64,000 nt of DNA, taken from positions 248,001 to 312,000 of the forward strand of contig NZ_JAKRNU010000002.1 of assembly GCF_022346545.1 (NCBI RefSeq), written 5' to 3'. The translations under genes and the position numbers were made by a program. Below are positions 53,695-63,210 of the stretch, piece by piece; within the stretch, counting starts at the first letter, position 1, and each line of letters begins with the position of its first letter. The DNA comes from Sporosarcina sp. ACRSM (GTDB taxonomy: Bacteria > Bacillota > Bacilli > Bacillales_A > Planococcaceae). The notes beneath the pieces are model-generated. The model saw nothing but the letters and a program-made list of their open reading frames with translations, was not told the DNA's origin and did no database searches.

Positions 53695-54303
53695 GGCAAT
53701 TATTTTCGCTTTCTGGTAGTCAGCAAGTGTGTCCACATCAAATAGAATCCCTTCGTCTTCTACTTTCAAAAAGATACGATCAGAAATTTGATGCATAATC
53801 GCTTTCCCACCCGTATCACCTTGCAATCGGGCAAATAAATGCCTGTCGATATTCCCGAAAAATACGGGATGTCCCACTTCCCCGTTATACATCGGTCGAA
53901 TCATAAATGGCGCATCTGTTTCCTCCAACCGCTTTGCTCCGTGTTGGTAGATTGTACGAATGGTTTTGGTTGAAAGAAACGGTAAATCTCCAAGAAACAC
54001 CATTAAATTCGGATGAACTTCCTTTAAACTTTCTATGCCCACTTTTAAGGATGAACTTTGTCCTGAAAGATAGGATTCGTTTACTACCCAGCGAAAACGC
54101 TCACTATCAATCAAAATATTTTCTTTAATCGTATTTGCCTCATGTCCAATCACCGCAATGACTTCAGAAAAATTCTCATGTAATGAGCAATTTATCACAT
54201 GCTCCAAAATTGGATCATTTCCTAAAGAAAGCATTTGTTTCGTCTTTCCCATTCTGCTCGAAGTTCCAGCAGCAAGAATAATTGCACAAATAGATGGATT
54301 CAT
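53680..54303 (-). CDS. MobA-like nucleotidyltransferase for molybdenum cofactor
   Basis: 207 residues with AIILAAGTSSRMGKTKQML at the N-terminus and FLGDLPFLS for metal binding, as in MocA/PucB-type cytidylyl- or guanylyltransferases that finish the molybdenum cofactor. The last gene of the operon, next to XdhC, so it probably makes the cofactor form inserted into the adjacent hydroxylase. ATG 54303 follows AAAGGAAG. Confidence 0.88.
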   Translation of the reverse strand: MNPSICAIILAAGTSSRMGKTKQMLSLGNDPILEHVINCSLHENFSEVIAVIGHEANTIKENILIDSERFRWVVNESYLSGQSSSLKVGIESLKEVHPNLMVFLGDLPFLSTKTIRTIYQHGAKRLEETDAPFMIRPMYNGEVGHPVFFGNIDRHLFARLQGDTGGKAIMHQISDRIFLKVEDEGILFDVDTLADYQKAKIIAKHLF

Positions 54304-54343
54304 TGCGCTTCCTTTCATAGTTCAACATAGTATTCCTATTTTG

Positions 54344-55153
54344 CTAGTTCAATGTATGGTGGTGAATGACTTCAGAACCTTGTAGAAAACCTCCTGTATG
54401 TCCATTTTTGACCGCAATCACTTCTGCCAATATACTGATGGCGATTTCTTCCGAAGTTTGGGCGCCAATGTCCAAACCAATCGGACTATATAAACGTGAA
54501 AGTTGCTGTTCAGAAAAAACGATGCCTTGTTCTTTCAATCCATCCAGCATCCTCATTCTCCGAGAGCGTGGCCCAAGTAACCCTACATATGGTGAAGAAG
54601 AGTTTAAGACGAACTTTAATGTTTGTTGATCTTTTTCTAAATGGTGGTTCATGACAATAATATAGGTGCGATTTCCTATTGTTAATTTATCCTGAAATGT
54701 ATCTTCACCTGTCACAATTCGATGTGTTCCAGGAAAGCGTTCTTCACTATTATAAAATGACCTTGAGTCGACAATTGTCGTCTTTAAACCTAAGGAGACA
54801 CTATAATTGGCAACAGGAATCGCATCATGACCTGCCCCGAAGATCATCAGTTCAATGGGGGGCATATAGACATCTATAAAAATAGGAAATTCCCTGCCAT
54901 CGGATAATATAAGGATGACAGTTTCTGACTTTGGATTGTTTTCTTTTAATTTTTGAGAAGCAATTTTAATGATCTGTTCATTAATCTCTGCCCCGCCCAG
55001 GTCACCCATCGGCTCAGCCTCACCGGAAATGAATAGACGACCGGATTCCGGGTCCGTCAAAGGGGAACCAGTTTGCAAAATCGTTGCCAGTACCCCGGCT
55101 TGTTCGGCTTCTATACAAGCTAACCAAGCCTCAAATGCTGATTGTTTAGACAT
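54344..55153 (-). CDS. XdhC/CoxI family maturation factor
   Basis: 269 residues. A CoxI-like N-terminal part (AGVLATILQTGSPLT) is followed by the XdhC C-terminal Rossmann domain (ELMIFGAGHDAIPVANYSVS, then YVGLLGPRSRR and GLDIGAQTSEEIAISILAE). XdhC proteins bind the molybdenum cofactor and help its sulfuration and insertion. GAAAGGAAG precedes the ATG. It is followed by the MobA-like gene. Confidence 0.9.
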   Translation of the reverse strand: MSKQSAFEAWLACIEAEQAGVLATILQTGSPLTDPESGRLFISGEAEPMGDLGGAEINEQIIKIASQKLKENNPKSETVILILSDGREFPIFIDVYMPPIELMIFGAGHDAIPVANYSVSLGLKTTIVDSRSFYNSEERFPGTHRIVTGEDTFQDKLTIGNRTYIIVMNHHLEKDQQTLKFVLNSSSPYVGLLGPRSRRMRMLDGLKEQGIVFSEQQLSRLYSPIGLDIGAQTSEEIAISILAEVIAVKNGHTGGFLQGSEVIHHHTLN

Positions 55154-55228
55154 GTTTTGCCTTCCTTTCAGCCATGCGTATTAACAACATATACGCATAA
55201 GCAAATAAGATTCATAATTAATACTACG

Positions 55229-55549
55229 TTAGGAAACTGGTTCAATGTAAATTTCCACTTTGCCAGGGCAACCTAGACCCAGGCCCCATACAAGATCTTC
55301 GTCCATGTCATACATTCTCAATATGGGTGTCCCGGATTCGATCACTTCTATTGCAACTTCCGCTACATCTGCTTCAAGACACCCTCCAGAAATCATTCCC
55401 GTTCTATTTTCGTCTTCGTCAATGAGCATCTTCGCACCTTCCCGTCGATAGGCCGACCCAAACACTCGTACAACTGTCGCCAATGCTGACTTTTTTTGTG
55501 CTTCTCTCGCTTTATGTAAAGCCTTCAATACTAATGCATTTTCATGCAT
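55229..55549 (-). CDS. Stand-alone XdhC/CoxI N-terminal domain protein
   Basis: 106 residues covering only the XdhC_CoxI domain: ATVVRVFGSAYRREGAKMLI, GMISGGCLEADVAEVA, and WGLGLGCPGKVEIYIEPV. The C-terminal Rossmann domain is missing here but present in the next gene, which also has its own weaker N-terminal part. ATG 55549 follows GGGGGTG. Probably works with the next gene in cofactor handling. Confidence 0.85.
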   Translation of the reverse strand: MHENALVLKALHKAREAQKKSALATVVRVFGSAYRREGAKMLIDEDENRTGMISGGCLEADVAEVAIEVIESGTPILRMYDMDEDLVWGLGLGCPGKVEIYIEPVS

Positions 55550-55650
55550 AACAATCACCCCCGAATTTGACTTGGTGGAACGGATTGAAGAAATGAAAAG
55601 ACCGAGCACTATAAAAGTCTCAAGCCTTTTCACTTCCTTATCATGCGTAT

Positions 55651-56508
55651 TTATAGAAGGACAGTTTTCAAAGCACGCGCAGTATATACTTTACAAATAT
55701 TCGCCCGGTATTCTGCCGAAGCGAATAGATCACTGCCCATTTCTCCATCTTCGATTGCCAATTCCGCTGCAGATTGAATAGTCGTTTCAGTTGGTCGTTG
55801 TCCCAAAAGTTGCTTTTCTACAGACGATGCCCGATAGGAAACTTCACCTACACCGGTGATTCCCACTCTGACAAAATCGATGAAACCTTTCTTATCCACC
55901 CCTGCCACAACCGCAACCCCTACAACGGGATACCCGGAAGCGTGATGGAAAAACTTGAGATATGTCGATTTTGTATGTGATGGAGGGATTTTGAAACTGA
56001 CACTCGTTACGACACTATTTTCAGGTAATAGTGTAATGAGCGGACCAAGAATGAACCCATCTACACTCATTACCTCTTGCCCCTCATCCCCTTGGATTTG
56101 CAGCTCTGCTTCCAAAGCAAGCGCAGGTGCAGGCAAATCTGCAACTGGATCGCCATGGGCAATATTGCCACCGATCGTCCCACGGTTCCGAATTTGGATA
56201 TCCCCGATTTGGCTCGCGGCATCAGCCAATACAGGAACCAATTCTTGAGCGATCGGATGAGTTGCCAATTCATGATGCGTTGTTAATGCTCCGACAATTA
56301 TCCGGTTTCCTTCAATTCGCACCCCTTTTAGTTCGGCAATACGACTAATATCGATGATTTTGCCCGGTTCAGTCACTCTGAATTTCATAAGTGGAAGTAA
56401 ACTATGGCCACCAGCCATGATTTTGCCTTCGCCATCACTTTGCTGTAATAATTGGATAGCCTGGTCTACTGAGTCTGCACGAACATAATCGAATTTTGCG
56501 GGTATCAA
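55651..56508 (-). CDS. Mo-hydroxylase FAD-binding medium subunit (CoxM type)
   Basis: 285 residues: KIMAGGHSLLPLMKFR and TIGGNIAHGDPVADLPAPAL, the two FAD-binding motifs of xanthine/CO dehydrogenase medium subunits, and the C-terminal CODH domain. It passes electrons between the iron-sulfur subunit and NAD or quinone. The start is TTG 56508, immediately after the stop of the large-subunit gene, with GGGGAGGGG upstream. Confidence 0.92.
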   Translation of the reverse strand: MIPAKFDYVRADSVDQAIQLLQQSDGEGKIMAGGHSLLPLMKFRVTEPGKIIDISRIAELKGVRIEGNRIIVGALTTHHELATHPIAQELVPVLADAASQIGDIQIRNRGTIGGNIAHGDPVADLPAPALALEAELQIQGDEGQEVMSVDGFILGPLITLLPENSVVTSVSFKIPPSHTKSTYLKFFHHASGYPVVGVAVVAGVDKKGFIDFVRVGITGVGEVSYRASSVEKQLLGQRPTETTIQSAAELAIEDGEMGSDLFASAEYRANICKVYTARALKTVLL

Positions 56509-58854
56509 TTAGTTCCCCTCCCCATTTTGAATGGCTCGCCAAACCTTTTCAGGGGTGAGCGGCATTTCAATGTCCTTCACTCCGTATGGCTCTAATGCAT
56601 CGATAACCGCATTCATGACGGCTGGAATCGATGCGGTTGTCCCGGTTTCTCCGATCCCTTTAGCGCCAAGCGGATTAACGGGACTGAGCGTTTCGGTAAA
56701 CGCGGTTTCTATTCGCGGGAAAAAGCGTGCTTTTGGCATCGCATAATCCATGAACGAACCTGACAGAAGTTGACCAGCATCATTATAGACAATCCCTTCC
56801 CAAAGAGCTTGCCCGACCCCTTGAGCGATTCCCCCATGCACTTGGCCTTCAGCTGTGAGCGGGTTAATGACACGTCCGACATCATCGACCGCTATATAGC
56901 GCTTTATCTCTATTTCGCCTGTATCTTTGTCAACTTCGACAATTACAATATGTGTACCAAAAGGATAAACAAAATTTGAAGGGTCAAAAAATGCCTGTTT
57001 TTCGAGCGATGGTTCCATATCTGCTGGTAGATTCCAAGCCATATTTGCAGATTTGGCAATTTCTTTGAATGTACGTCGCTTGCTTGGAGCGCCTTTCACT
57101 TGAAAGACTCCATTCGAAAAATCAATCTCGTCTACAGATACTTCGAGTTCATGGGCAGCGATTTTCTTCGCTTTGTCGACAATCCGATCAGCAGCCATTG
57201 AGACAGCCCCTCCGCCAACCGCTACTGAACGTGAACCATACGTCCCCCATCCCATCGAAATGGCCTTCGTGTCGTTAAAGACAAAATCGATATCTTCCAT
57301 TGGAATACCCAGTTTGTCTGCGACAACTTGTGAAAATGTCGTGTCATGACCTTGTCCATGTGGAGAAGTTCCTGTGTAGACATTTACTTTACCTGACGGG
57401 TGGACCCGCACAGTCGAATTCTCCCAAACACCACCCTGAAATCCGATTGCCCCTGCAACAGCCGAAGGTCCGAATCCGCATAGTTCCACATACGTGGAAA
57501 TCCCGATGCCGATCAGTTTACCTTTTTTCCGTTGGTTCGCTTGTTCTTCACGCAACTTTTTATAATCTATCATCTCGAGCGCCTTATTCAGCGGTTTTTC
57601 ATAGTCGCCGCTATCATAAACAAGCCCTTGTGCATTCGTATATGGAAAATCTTCCTTTTTCGCGAAGTTTTTTCGCCTTATTTCAATCGGATCCATGCCG
57701 ATCTTTTTAGCAAATAGGTCAATCGCCCGTTCAATCTGATACGTGGACTCCGGTTTTCCGGCACCCCGGTATGCATCTGTCGGTGTGGTGTTCGTATAGA
57801 CTCCGAATGTTTCACATGAGGCCTTTGGAATTGCATAGGCACCTGTAATCATTAAACCAAAGTCGATGGTGGCAACTCCGGGTCCCATTGTGGATAGATA
57901 GGCACCCAAATTCGCCGTATTCCTTACACGTATTGCGGTTAATGTACCATCTGATTTTCCTGCCAATTCAACGTCAATAATTTCATCCCGTCCATGGTTC
58001 GAGGCGGAGAAATGCTCATTTCGCTCTTCAACCCATTTGACGGGTCTACCTAAATCACGTGCAGCATAGCCGATGAGCGCCTCATCCGGATACACGCCGA
58101 TCTTGCCGCCGAAACCTCCCCCCATATCCGGCACGATGATTTGGAGTTTCGACTCGGATATATTGAGAACTTCCGATAACACCATCCGGTGAATATGCGG
58201 GTTTTGTGAAGTGCACCAGAGTGTCAATTCCCCGCTACCTGGATTGTACTGACCAATTGCGGCCCTTGTTTCCATCGCGCTCGGTGCAACTCGTTGCACA
58301 TTAAAACTCGCACGGACAACCACTTCCGCCCCATCAATATCCGCGTCGTCCACTTCTCCTGCTTTCCAATGTAAAGCGATATTATTTTCAATATCATCAT
58401 GGACAAGAGGTGCATGCTCGGCCATTGCTTCTTTCTGGTTGACAGCTACGGGAAGCGTCTCATATTCCACTTCAATGAGATCCAACACATCCCGTACGGC
58501 ATAACGTCCTTCGGCAATGACAAGGGCTATCCCGTCTCCGACATACCGAGCCCGGTCGATGGCCAGTGGATATTGAGGTGCTTCTTTTAAATTGGCATCT
58601 GGTACTAACCATGACGATGGAATCCTTCCGATTTTCCCTTCTAGGTCTTTTCCGGTATAGATGGCTACAACGCCTGGTGCCTGTAAAGCCTTTTCAATAT
58701 TAATCTTTCGGATGAGTGCATGTGCGTGAGGACTGCGTAAAATGGCTGCATGCAAAAGTCCAGGTAATTGAATATCATCCGCAAAATTCCCATTGCCGGT
58801 TAGAAGCTTTGGATCCTCTTTCCTTTTCAACCGTGCACCTACATGTTTAACCAT
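56509..58854 (-). CDS. Mo-hydroxylase molybdopterin large subunit (CoxL type)
   Basis: 781 residues, the catalytic subunit: MGGGFGGK, the cofactor-loop region TDAYRGAGKPES and the active Glu in GAKGIGETG. The loop has AYRGAG, not the AYRCSFR with copper-binding Cys of true CO dehydrogenase, so it hydroxylates an organic substrate such as a purine, aldehyde or N-heterocycle. Its ATG overlaps the small-subunit stop by one base. Confidence 0.93.
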   Translation of the reverse strand: MVKHVGARLKRKEDPKLLTGNGNFADDIQLPGLLHAAILRSPHAHALIRKINIEKALQAPGVVAIYTGKDLEGKIGRIPSSWLVPDANLKEAPQYPLAIDRARYVGDGIALVIAEGRYAVRDVLDLIEVEYETLPVAVNQKEAMAEHAPLVHDDIENNIALHWKAGEVDDADIDGAEVVVRASFNVQRVAPSAMETRAAIGQYNPGSGELTLWCTSQNPHIHRMVLSEVLNISESKLQIIVPDMGGGFGGKIGVYPDEALIGYAARDLGRPVKWVEERNEHFSASNHGRDEIIDVELAGKSDGTLTAIRVRNTANLGAYLSTMGPGVATIDFGLMITGAYAIPKASCETFGVYTNTTPTDAYRGAGKPESTYQIERAIDLFAKKIGMDPIEIRRKNFAKKEDFPYTNAQGLVYDSGDYEKPLNKALEMIDYKKLREEQANQRKKGKLIGIGISTYVELCGFGPSAVAGAIGFQGGVWENSTVRVHPSGKVNVYTGTSPHGQGHDTTFSQVVADKLGIPMEDIDFVFNDTKAISMGWGTYGSRSVAVGGGAVSMAADRIVDKAKKIAAHELEVSVDEIDFSNGVFQVKGAPSKRRTFKEIAKSANMAWNLPADMEPSLEKQAFFDPSNFVYPFGTHIVIVEVDKDTGEIEIKRYIAVDDVGRVINPLTAEGQVHGGIAQGVGQALWEGIVYNDAGQLLSGSFMDYAMPKARFFPRIETAFTETLSPVNPLGAKGIGETGTTASIPAVMNAVIDALEPYGVKDIEMPLTPEKVWRAIQNGEGN

Positions 58855-59363
58855 TACGACAGCACCTCCTCGATTTCAATATTTTGTTCAGCCATCAATT
58901 TTGCCGCATGTTTGACCGCATTGACGATAAACTGATAGCCAGTGCAACGGCAAATGACACCTTCTAGGCCTATACGGATTTCCTCATCTGTCGGATTTGG
59001 ATTTTCTTTTAACAGTGCTACCATGGCCACCATGACACCCGGCGTACAATAGCCACATTGTAAGCCATGTTCTTCCCAAAAACCTTGCTGAATCGGATGC
59101 AGATTTTTTATAGTGCCTAACCCTTCAACTGTCGTTATCTCCGTTCCGTCAGCCTGGACCGCCAACATCGTACAAGATTTCACCGCAGCCTCATCCAGCA
59201 TCACCGTACAGGCTCCGCATTGGCTCGTATCACAGCCGATATGAGTCCCCTTCAACCCTAGTCCATCTCGGAGATAGTGAACTAACAAAGTTCGTGGTTC
59301 CACTTCAGCACATCTTTCTTTCCCGTTCACTATCACGCCTACAGATACATCTTGAATGCCCAT
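58854..59363 (-). CDS. Mo-hydroxylase 2Fe-2S small subunit (CoxS type)
   Basis: 169 residues with both iron-sulfur clusters: GCDTSQCGACTV plus a later Cys (plant-type), and CGYCTPG with CRCTGYQ (C-terminal). Electron carrier of the hydroxylase. The gene is directly coupled to the large subunit. Confidence 0.95.
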   Translation of the reverse strand: MGIQDVSVGVIVNGKERCAEVEPRTLLVHYLRDGLGLKGTHIGCDTSQCGACTVMLDEAAVKSCTMLAVQADGTEITTVEGLGTIKNLHPIQQGFWEEHGLQCGYCTPGVMVAMVALLKENPNPTDEEIRIGLEGVICRCTGYQFIVNAVKHAAKLMAEQNIEIEEVLS

Positions 59364-59462
59364 CTATTACACCTCCATAATAGTAAAAGAACTGGATAGT
59401 ACCTGTTGGGAAACCCTTATACCTTTATCCTTTTTCCGCTGAATGTAATGCTTGTATAGCTG

Positions 59463-59915
59463 TCACATTTCAGCCATTTGTTTTGTCTCTTTTTCTATAT
59501 CTTTAAAAAATTGTCCGATTACCACTTTTGCAACGCCCCCTACGATACGCTGACCAATCGAGGCAAGAAGACCCGTTACTTCCACATCTGCATTGCAAGT
59601 AAGTGTCACCCCATCTTCAGTCTCTTCCATATGCATAGCCGCATCCGCTTCAATTTCACCAGGTTTCCCTTTTGCATGAACAAGCAAGCGATAGCTTTCC
59701 GGTTCTTGCTTATCTACTTGTTGAACATCCGCTGTAAATTCGCCTTTTATCGGACCGATATTAATACCTAGAATACTATGAAACACATTGTCCTCAACTT
59801 CTTCGAATACTTTACAACCCGGCAAAGCCTTTCGTAAAACTTCTTTATCTTGAATCGTTTTCCATAACGTCTCTCTCGAAATCCCTTTAAACGAATAAGA
59901 ATGCTCCATCTTCAT
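59463..59915 (-). CDS. CoxG-family SRPBCC protein
   Basis: 150 residues of the CoxG family: LWKTIQDKEVLRKALPGCKV at the start and GLLASIGQRIVGGVAKVVIG near the end. CoxG proteins accompany molybdenum hydroxylases and help recruit or mature them at the membrane. ATG 59915 follows GGAGGTG. It lies between pxpA and the small subunit, linking the two halves of the operon. Confidence 0.9.
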   Translation of the reverse strand: MKMEHSYSFKGISRETLWKTIQDKEVLRKALPGCKVFEEVEDNVFHSILGINIGPIKGEFTADVQQVDKQEPESYRLLVHAKGKPGEIEADAAMHMEETEDGVTLTCNADVEVTGLLASIGQRIVGGVAKVVIGQFFKDIEKETKQMAEM

Positions 59916-59934
59916 CAATCGTCACCTCCATTTC

Positions 59935-60705
59935 TCATTTTTGAATAATATGCTTGACCGGAACGATTTTTATATCGTTGTTCGTCAGAGCTTCCACAAT
60001 GGCTTTCGCTAATTGTGGTGCACCGGGTGTATCTCCATGAATGCAAATCGTTTCGGCCTCGATAGAAGCATCTTTTCCGTCATGCGTCTGTACTTTCTTT
60101 TCTTTAATCATGCGCACGACACGGTCAGCCATTTGGGCATAGTCTGTAATCACTGAACCTTTCCTCGTTAAAACAATCGAACCATCCTTCGTATGTTCCC
60201 GATCGGCATAGGCTTCCTTTGCAACCGGAATGCCCATTTTCATCGACTCTTCCATGAATACGGAGTTATTTAAAGAAAATACGATCATATCGGATTGAAC
60301 GTCATGAATGGCTTCCAGAATCGCCCGTGCGATTTGCTTGTCTTCCATCGCTTTCATGAATAAGGCACCGTGTGGTTTACAATGCTGGAGTTTCACATCG
60401 TATGCTTTGGCAAATTCCCTCAATGCACCCATCTGATACGTTACGTAATCCTTCACTTCAGACGGGGTACATGCAAGATCCCGTCTTCCGAATCCTAGTA
60501 AATCAGGAAAACCAGGATGTACCCCTATGCCTACTTCGTACTTTTTTGCCAGTTCAATCGTCTTTCTCATCACATGTGGATCCCCTGCATGAAAACCGCA
60601 TGCAATGTTCGCAGAAGTGATGTATTGCATCATTTCCTCGTCATTCCCTTGATCGTACAAACCGAAGCTCTCACCCATATCGCAATTTAAATCTACTCGG
60701 AGCAT
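59935..60705 (-). CDS. pxpA: 5-oxoprolinase subunit A-like (PxpA, LamB/YcsF)
   Basis: 256 residues matching the LamB/YcsF family: VDLNCDMGESFG at the N-terminus, SANIACGFHAGDP, GVHPGFPDLLGFGRR and ICIHGDTPGA. With PxpB and PxpC it hydrolyses 5-oxoproline to glutamate using ATP; homologues may open other lactams. ATG 60705 follows GTGAGG. Confidence 0.92.
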   Translation of the reverse strand: MLRVDLNCDMGESFGLYDQGNDEEMMQYITSANIACGFHAGDPHVMRKTIELAKKYEVGIGVHPGFPDLLGFGRRDLACTPSEVKDYVTYQMGALREFAKAYDVKLQHCKPHGALFMKAMEDKQIARAILEAIHDVQSDMIVFSLNNSVFMEESMKMGIPVAKEAYADREHTKDGSIVLTRKGSVITDYAQMADRVVRMIKEKKVQTHDGKDASIEAETICIHGDTPGAPQLAKAIVEALTNNDIKIVPVKHIIQK

Positions 60706-60732
60706 TTGCAAAACCTCACTTTTACACAATTG

Positions 60733-60987
60733 TCATTTACTTTGTCCATTCAGTACGGCAAGCTCTTGTCCTGCTTCCACAATTTCTTCATTTGAGATTA
60801 AAAAGCTTTCAATGACTCCTGCAGATTCTGCTTTCACCTCATAAAAGGTTTTCATCACTTCAATCAAACCGATCGTATCCCCTTCGTTTACCACGTCTCC
60901 TTCATTCACATAGTCGGCTTCTTCCGGTGAAGGTTTACGAAAAAAAATGCCGGGTATTGCTGCAAGTATTTTCTGATGATTACTCAT
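60733..60987 (-). CDS. Biotinyl carrier (AccB-like) protein
   Basis: 84 residues: a biotin attachment domain with the Lys in EVMKTFYEV. A carrier without an adjacent biotin carboxylase gene. In many genomes such carriers accompany PxpABC; its role is not settled. It overlaps pxpC by 8 bases. Confidence 0.88.
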   Translation of the reverse strand: MSNHQKILAAIPGIFFRKPSPEEADYVNEGDVVNEGDTIGLIEVMKTFYEVKAESAGVIESFLISNEEIVEAGQELAVLNGQSK

Positions 60988-61978
60988 TGATAACCCCTCC
61001 TGTTCCTAAGTAAAGTTGTTCTTTTATTGCATTCAATTTATCTTTTTCCTCTTTCCTTGCTGCAAGTGCTTCCTCGATACTTACTGAAACGAATTTTACA
61101 GTTTCGTTCGTCTTGATTTGCCCCATTTTATTTAAATCTGTACTGATGATTGTCGCTATCGTGGCATATCCTCCGCCTGTTACAGCGTCATTCAACAAGG
61201 CAATCGGCTCGACACCATCCGGTACTTGAATCGATCCGATCGGGTAACCAAGGTCAACTACATTGGACGGGTTGCTCCCTGCACCAAACGGCTGTTCACG
61301 TTCAACAAAATTCAAACGTTCCCCTTTGAACCGATAACCGACCCGATTGGCTTCCGGTGTTACGCTCCAATCGATTGAGAAAAAACGTTCCTTACTTTCT
61401 TCGGTTAATCGATAGCTGCAAAGACCTAACACCACTCGAATTTCATGCTTTTTCGAAAAAAGCGGGATCAACTCATCTGCAACCCGCGCGCCAGCTTGTA
61501 CCGAATGAAGACGATCTGCGCCGATGACCAGTTGATCATTCGCTTGGAGGGGTCTGCCTTCCAAACCACCAATTCCACATAATGTATATGTAGAACGGGA
61601 TCCCATAATTACGGGAACATCAATCCCGCCCGCTACCGCAAGATACACTCTGGCGCCCTGTTTAACAAAGTCAAAGCTTAGCCGATCACCTGCCTTGACG
61701 GACAAAGCTTCCCACATCGGTACGGCTTCCCCATTTATTTTCGGAGGAATTTCGCCACCAGTGAGTGCGATAAGCGCATCTTCCTGAAATTCCAGAACAG
61801 GCCCCAAATACGTAATTTCTAAAGTGGCAGCGTTTTCATTATTGCCGACAAGCAAGTTACTGACAGTATAGGAGTATTTGTCCATCGCCCCGGACGGAGG
61901 CATACCAACTTCATAAAATCCGATACGTCCCCCGTCTTGAACTGTCGTCTGCAAACCGGGACTAATAACTTTGATCAT
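60980..61978 (-). CDS. pxpC: 5-oxoprolinase subunit C-like (PxpC, KipA)
   Basis: 332 residues of the KipA/allophanate-hydrolase-subunit-2 family: ISPGLQTTVQDGGRIGFYEV, GVPPSGAMD-type block (here GMPPSGAMD) and the VAGGIDVPVIMGSRSTY core. Forms a complex with PxpB. It overlaps pxpB by 4 bases and the carrier gene by 8. Confidence 0.92.
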   Translation of the reverse strand: MIKVISPGLQTTVQDGGRIGFYEVGMPPSGAMDKYSYTVSNLLVGNNENAATLEITYLGPVLEFQEDALIALTGGEIPPKINGEAVPMWEALSVKAGDRLSFDFVKQGARVYLAVAGGIDVPVIMGSRSTYTLCGIGGLEGRPLQANDQLVIGADRLHSVQAGARVADELIPLFSKKHEIRVVLGLCSYRLTEESKERFFSIDWSVTPEANRVGYRFKGERLNFVEREQPFGAGSNPSNVVDLGYPIGSIQVPDGVEPIALLNDAVTGGGYATIATIISTDLNKMGQIKTNETVKFVSVSIEEALAARKEEKDKLNAIKEQLYLGTGGVINE

Positions 61979-62844
61979 GCATACAACCTCCCTAATACAT
62001 CTTCGGAGAAGCCTTTTGGATCATCCAGTACGTTTTTCGGTTTGAAGGTAATATCTTTCGTTAAATAACGGAAAGTTCCCTTTTCAACCGTTTCGCGGAT
62101 TTTCTCATACTCGTCCATCTCGATACTGCGATATCTGAAAATATCCCCTTGTCTTGGGAATGTTAACGAATCTTTGAAGTCAGGGGAACGTTGCTCTTTT
62201 TCGAAAATTGGCGCTGCTGCTGTTCCGAATAACTGGTATCCTCCAGCCCCTTCCACTGGATAGATAACTGCAAATGCTCCGCCAAAACCGAACGCTCTTT
62301 CTGGCGTATACGTTCGTGGACGAACATACTTCGGCACTTCGATTTGCCGTTCTCTCGGAACCATTTGGTAGCACCAAGGCAACCCTGGAACAAAGCCGAT
62401 CATTGATACGAGGTAAGGGGAATCTGTGATTGCTTTTATCAGTTCTTCTTTTGAGTCAAATCCATTGATGTGAGCCGCATATTCCAAGTCGGTCGAATTT
62501 GGATCTTGATGGCGATCCCTGAAGCGCATTAACGCCTCATTTGTCCATGGATCATCAAACAAAATCGGAACATCGACAATCCTTGAAGAAATTTCAATAT
62601 CATCGATAGAGACCGTTTCCTCTAAATGCTGCAGTTTTGCAATGAGCACGTCGGGATGAATTTCATCCGGATTAAAACGGACCATATAAGATGCGTTTGA
62701 AGGACAAATATCCACGATTCCTGGTAGTTCCTCTTCTTTCAGTTTTTCAGTAATCGCCATTGCTTGGAAATTGACTTCCAATCCCATTTCCTCGGATAAT
62801 TCCACAAAAATAAACTCATCTCCGCCATATTCATAACGAGCCAT
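61975..62844 (-). CDS. pxpB: 5-oxoprolinase subunit B-like (PxpB, KipI)
   Basis: 289 residues of the KipI family: the N-terminal half is diverged; the C-terminal half has MIGFVPGLPWCYQMVPRERQ and GGAGGYQLFGTAA-like blocks (here EGAGGYQLFGTAA). First gene of the long leftward operon. ATG 62844 follows GAGGTG at 8 bases. It pairs with PxpC. Confidence 0.9.
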   Translation of the reverse strand: MARYEYGGDEFIFVELSEEMGLEVNFQAMAITEKLKEEELPGIVDICPSNASYMVRFNPDEIHPDVLIAKLQHLEETVSIDDIEISSRIVDVPILFDDPWTNEALMRFRDRHQDPNSTDLEYAAHINGFDSKEELIKAITDSPYLVSMIGFVPGLPWCYQMVPRERQIEVPKYVRPRTYTPERAFGFGGAFAVIYPVEGAGGYQLFGTAAAPIFEKEQRSPDFKDSLTFPRQGDIFRYRSIEMDEYEKIRETVEKGTFRYLTKDITFKPKNVLDDPKGFSEDVLGRLYA

Positions 62845-63038
62845 TTCCACTTCACCTCACGATTGATCTCTTTTTTGATAGAACTAGTGTTGTGCAGACT
62901 TAAACGCATAGACGTACCATATTACCTTTTCAATCATTCAAGAACTATCCTACTATCGAAGATTACAATAGTCAAAATAAAGTTATAATTTCGACAGCTT
63001 ATGACGAAAGATCTTATAGATTGCCAATTAAGCATTAC

Positions 63039-63082
63039 AAAAACAAGCCCTGTATTCGATATCGAATACAGAGCTTGTTTTA
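63039..63082. terminator. Long near-perfect hairpin
   Basis: AAAACAAGC-C-CTGTATTCGAT folds on ATCGAATACAG-A-GCTTGTTTT with a single mismatch and no loop to speak of. It stands between the pxp promoter region and the hydrolase. Confidence 0.65.
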
Positions 63083-63210
63083 TAAATTTCAGTAAAGAAT
63101 CGAACAAGAAAATTCTTCACTTATTATCTACTTTGCTCATTCAAAGAGAAAGAGGTTATTCTATAAATCCACTTTTGCCTGGGCTCCTATCGCCCAATGT
63201 CAACTAAATT

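Noticed and set aside
56509-58854. True CO dehydrogenase
   Set aside because: The copper-binding AYRCSFR loop is absent; the loop reads AYRGAG.
63001-63207. 68-codon plus-strand frame upstream of pxpB
   Set aside because: Spans a long hairpin, has no ribosome binding site, and no recognisable content.
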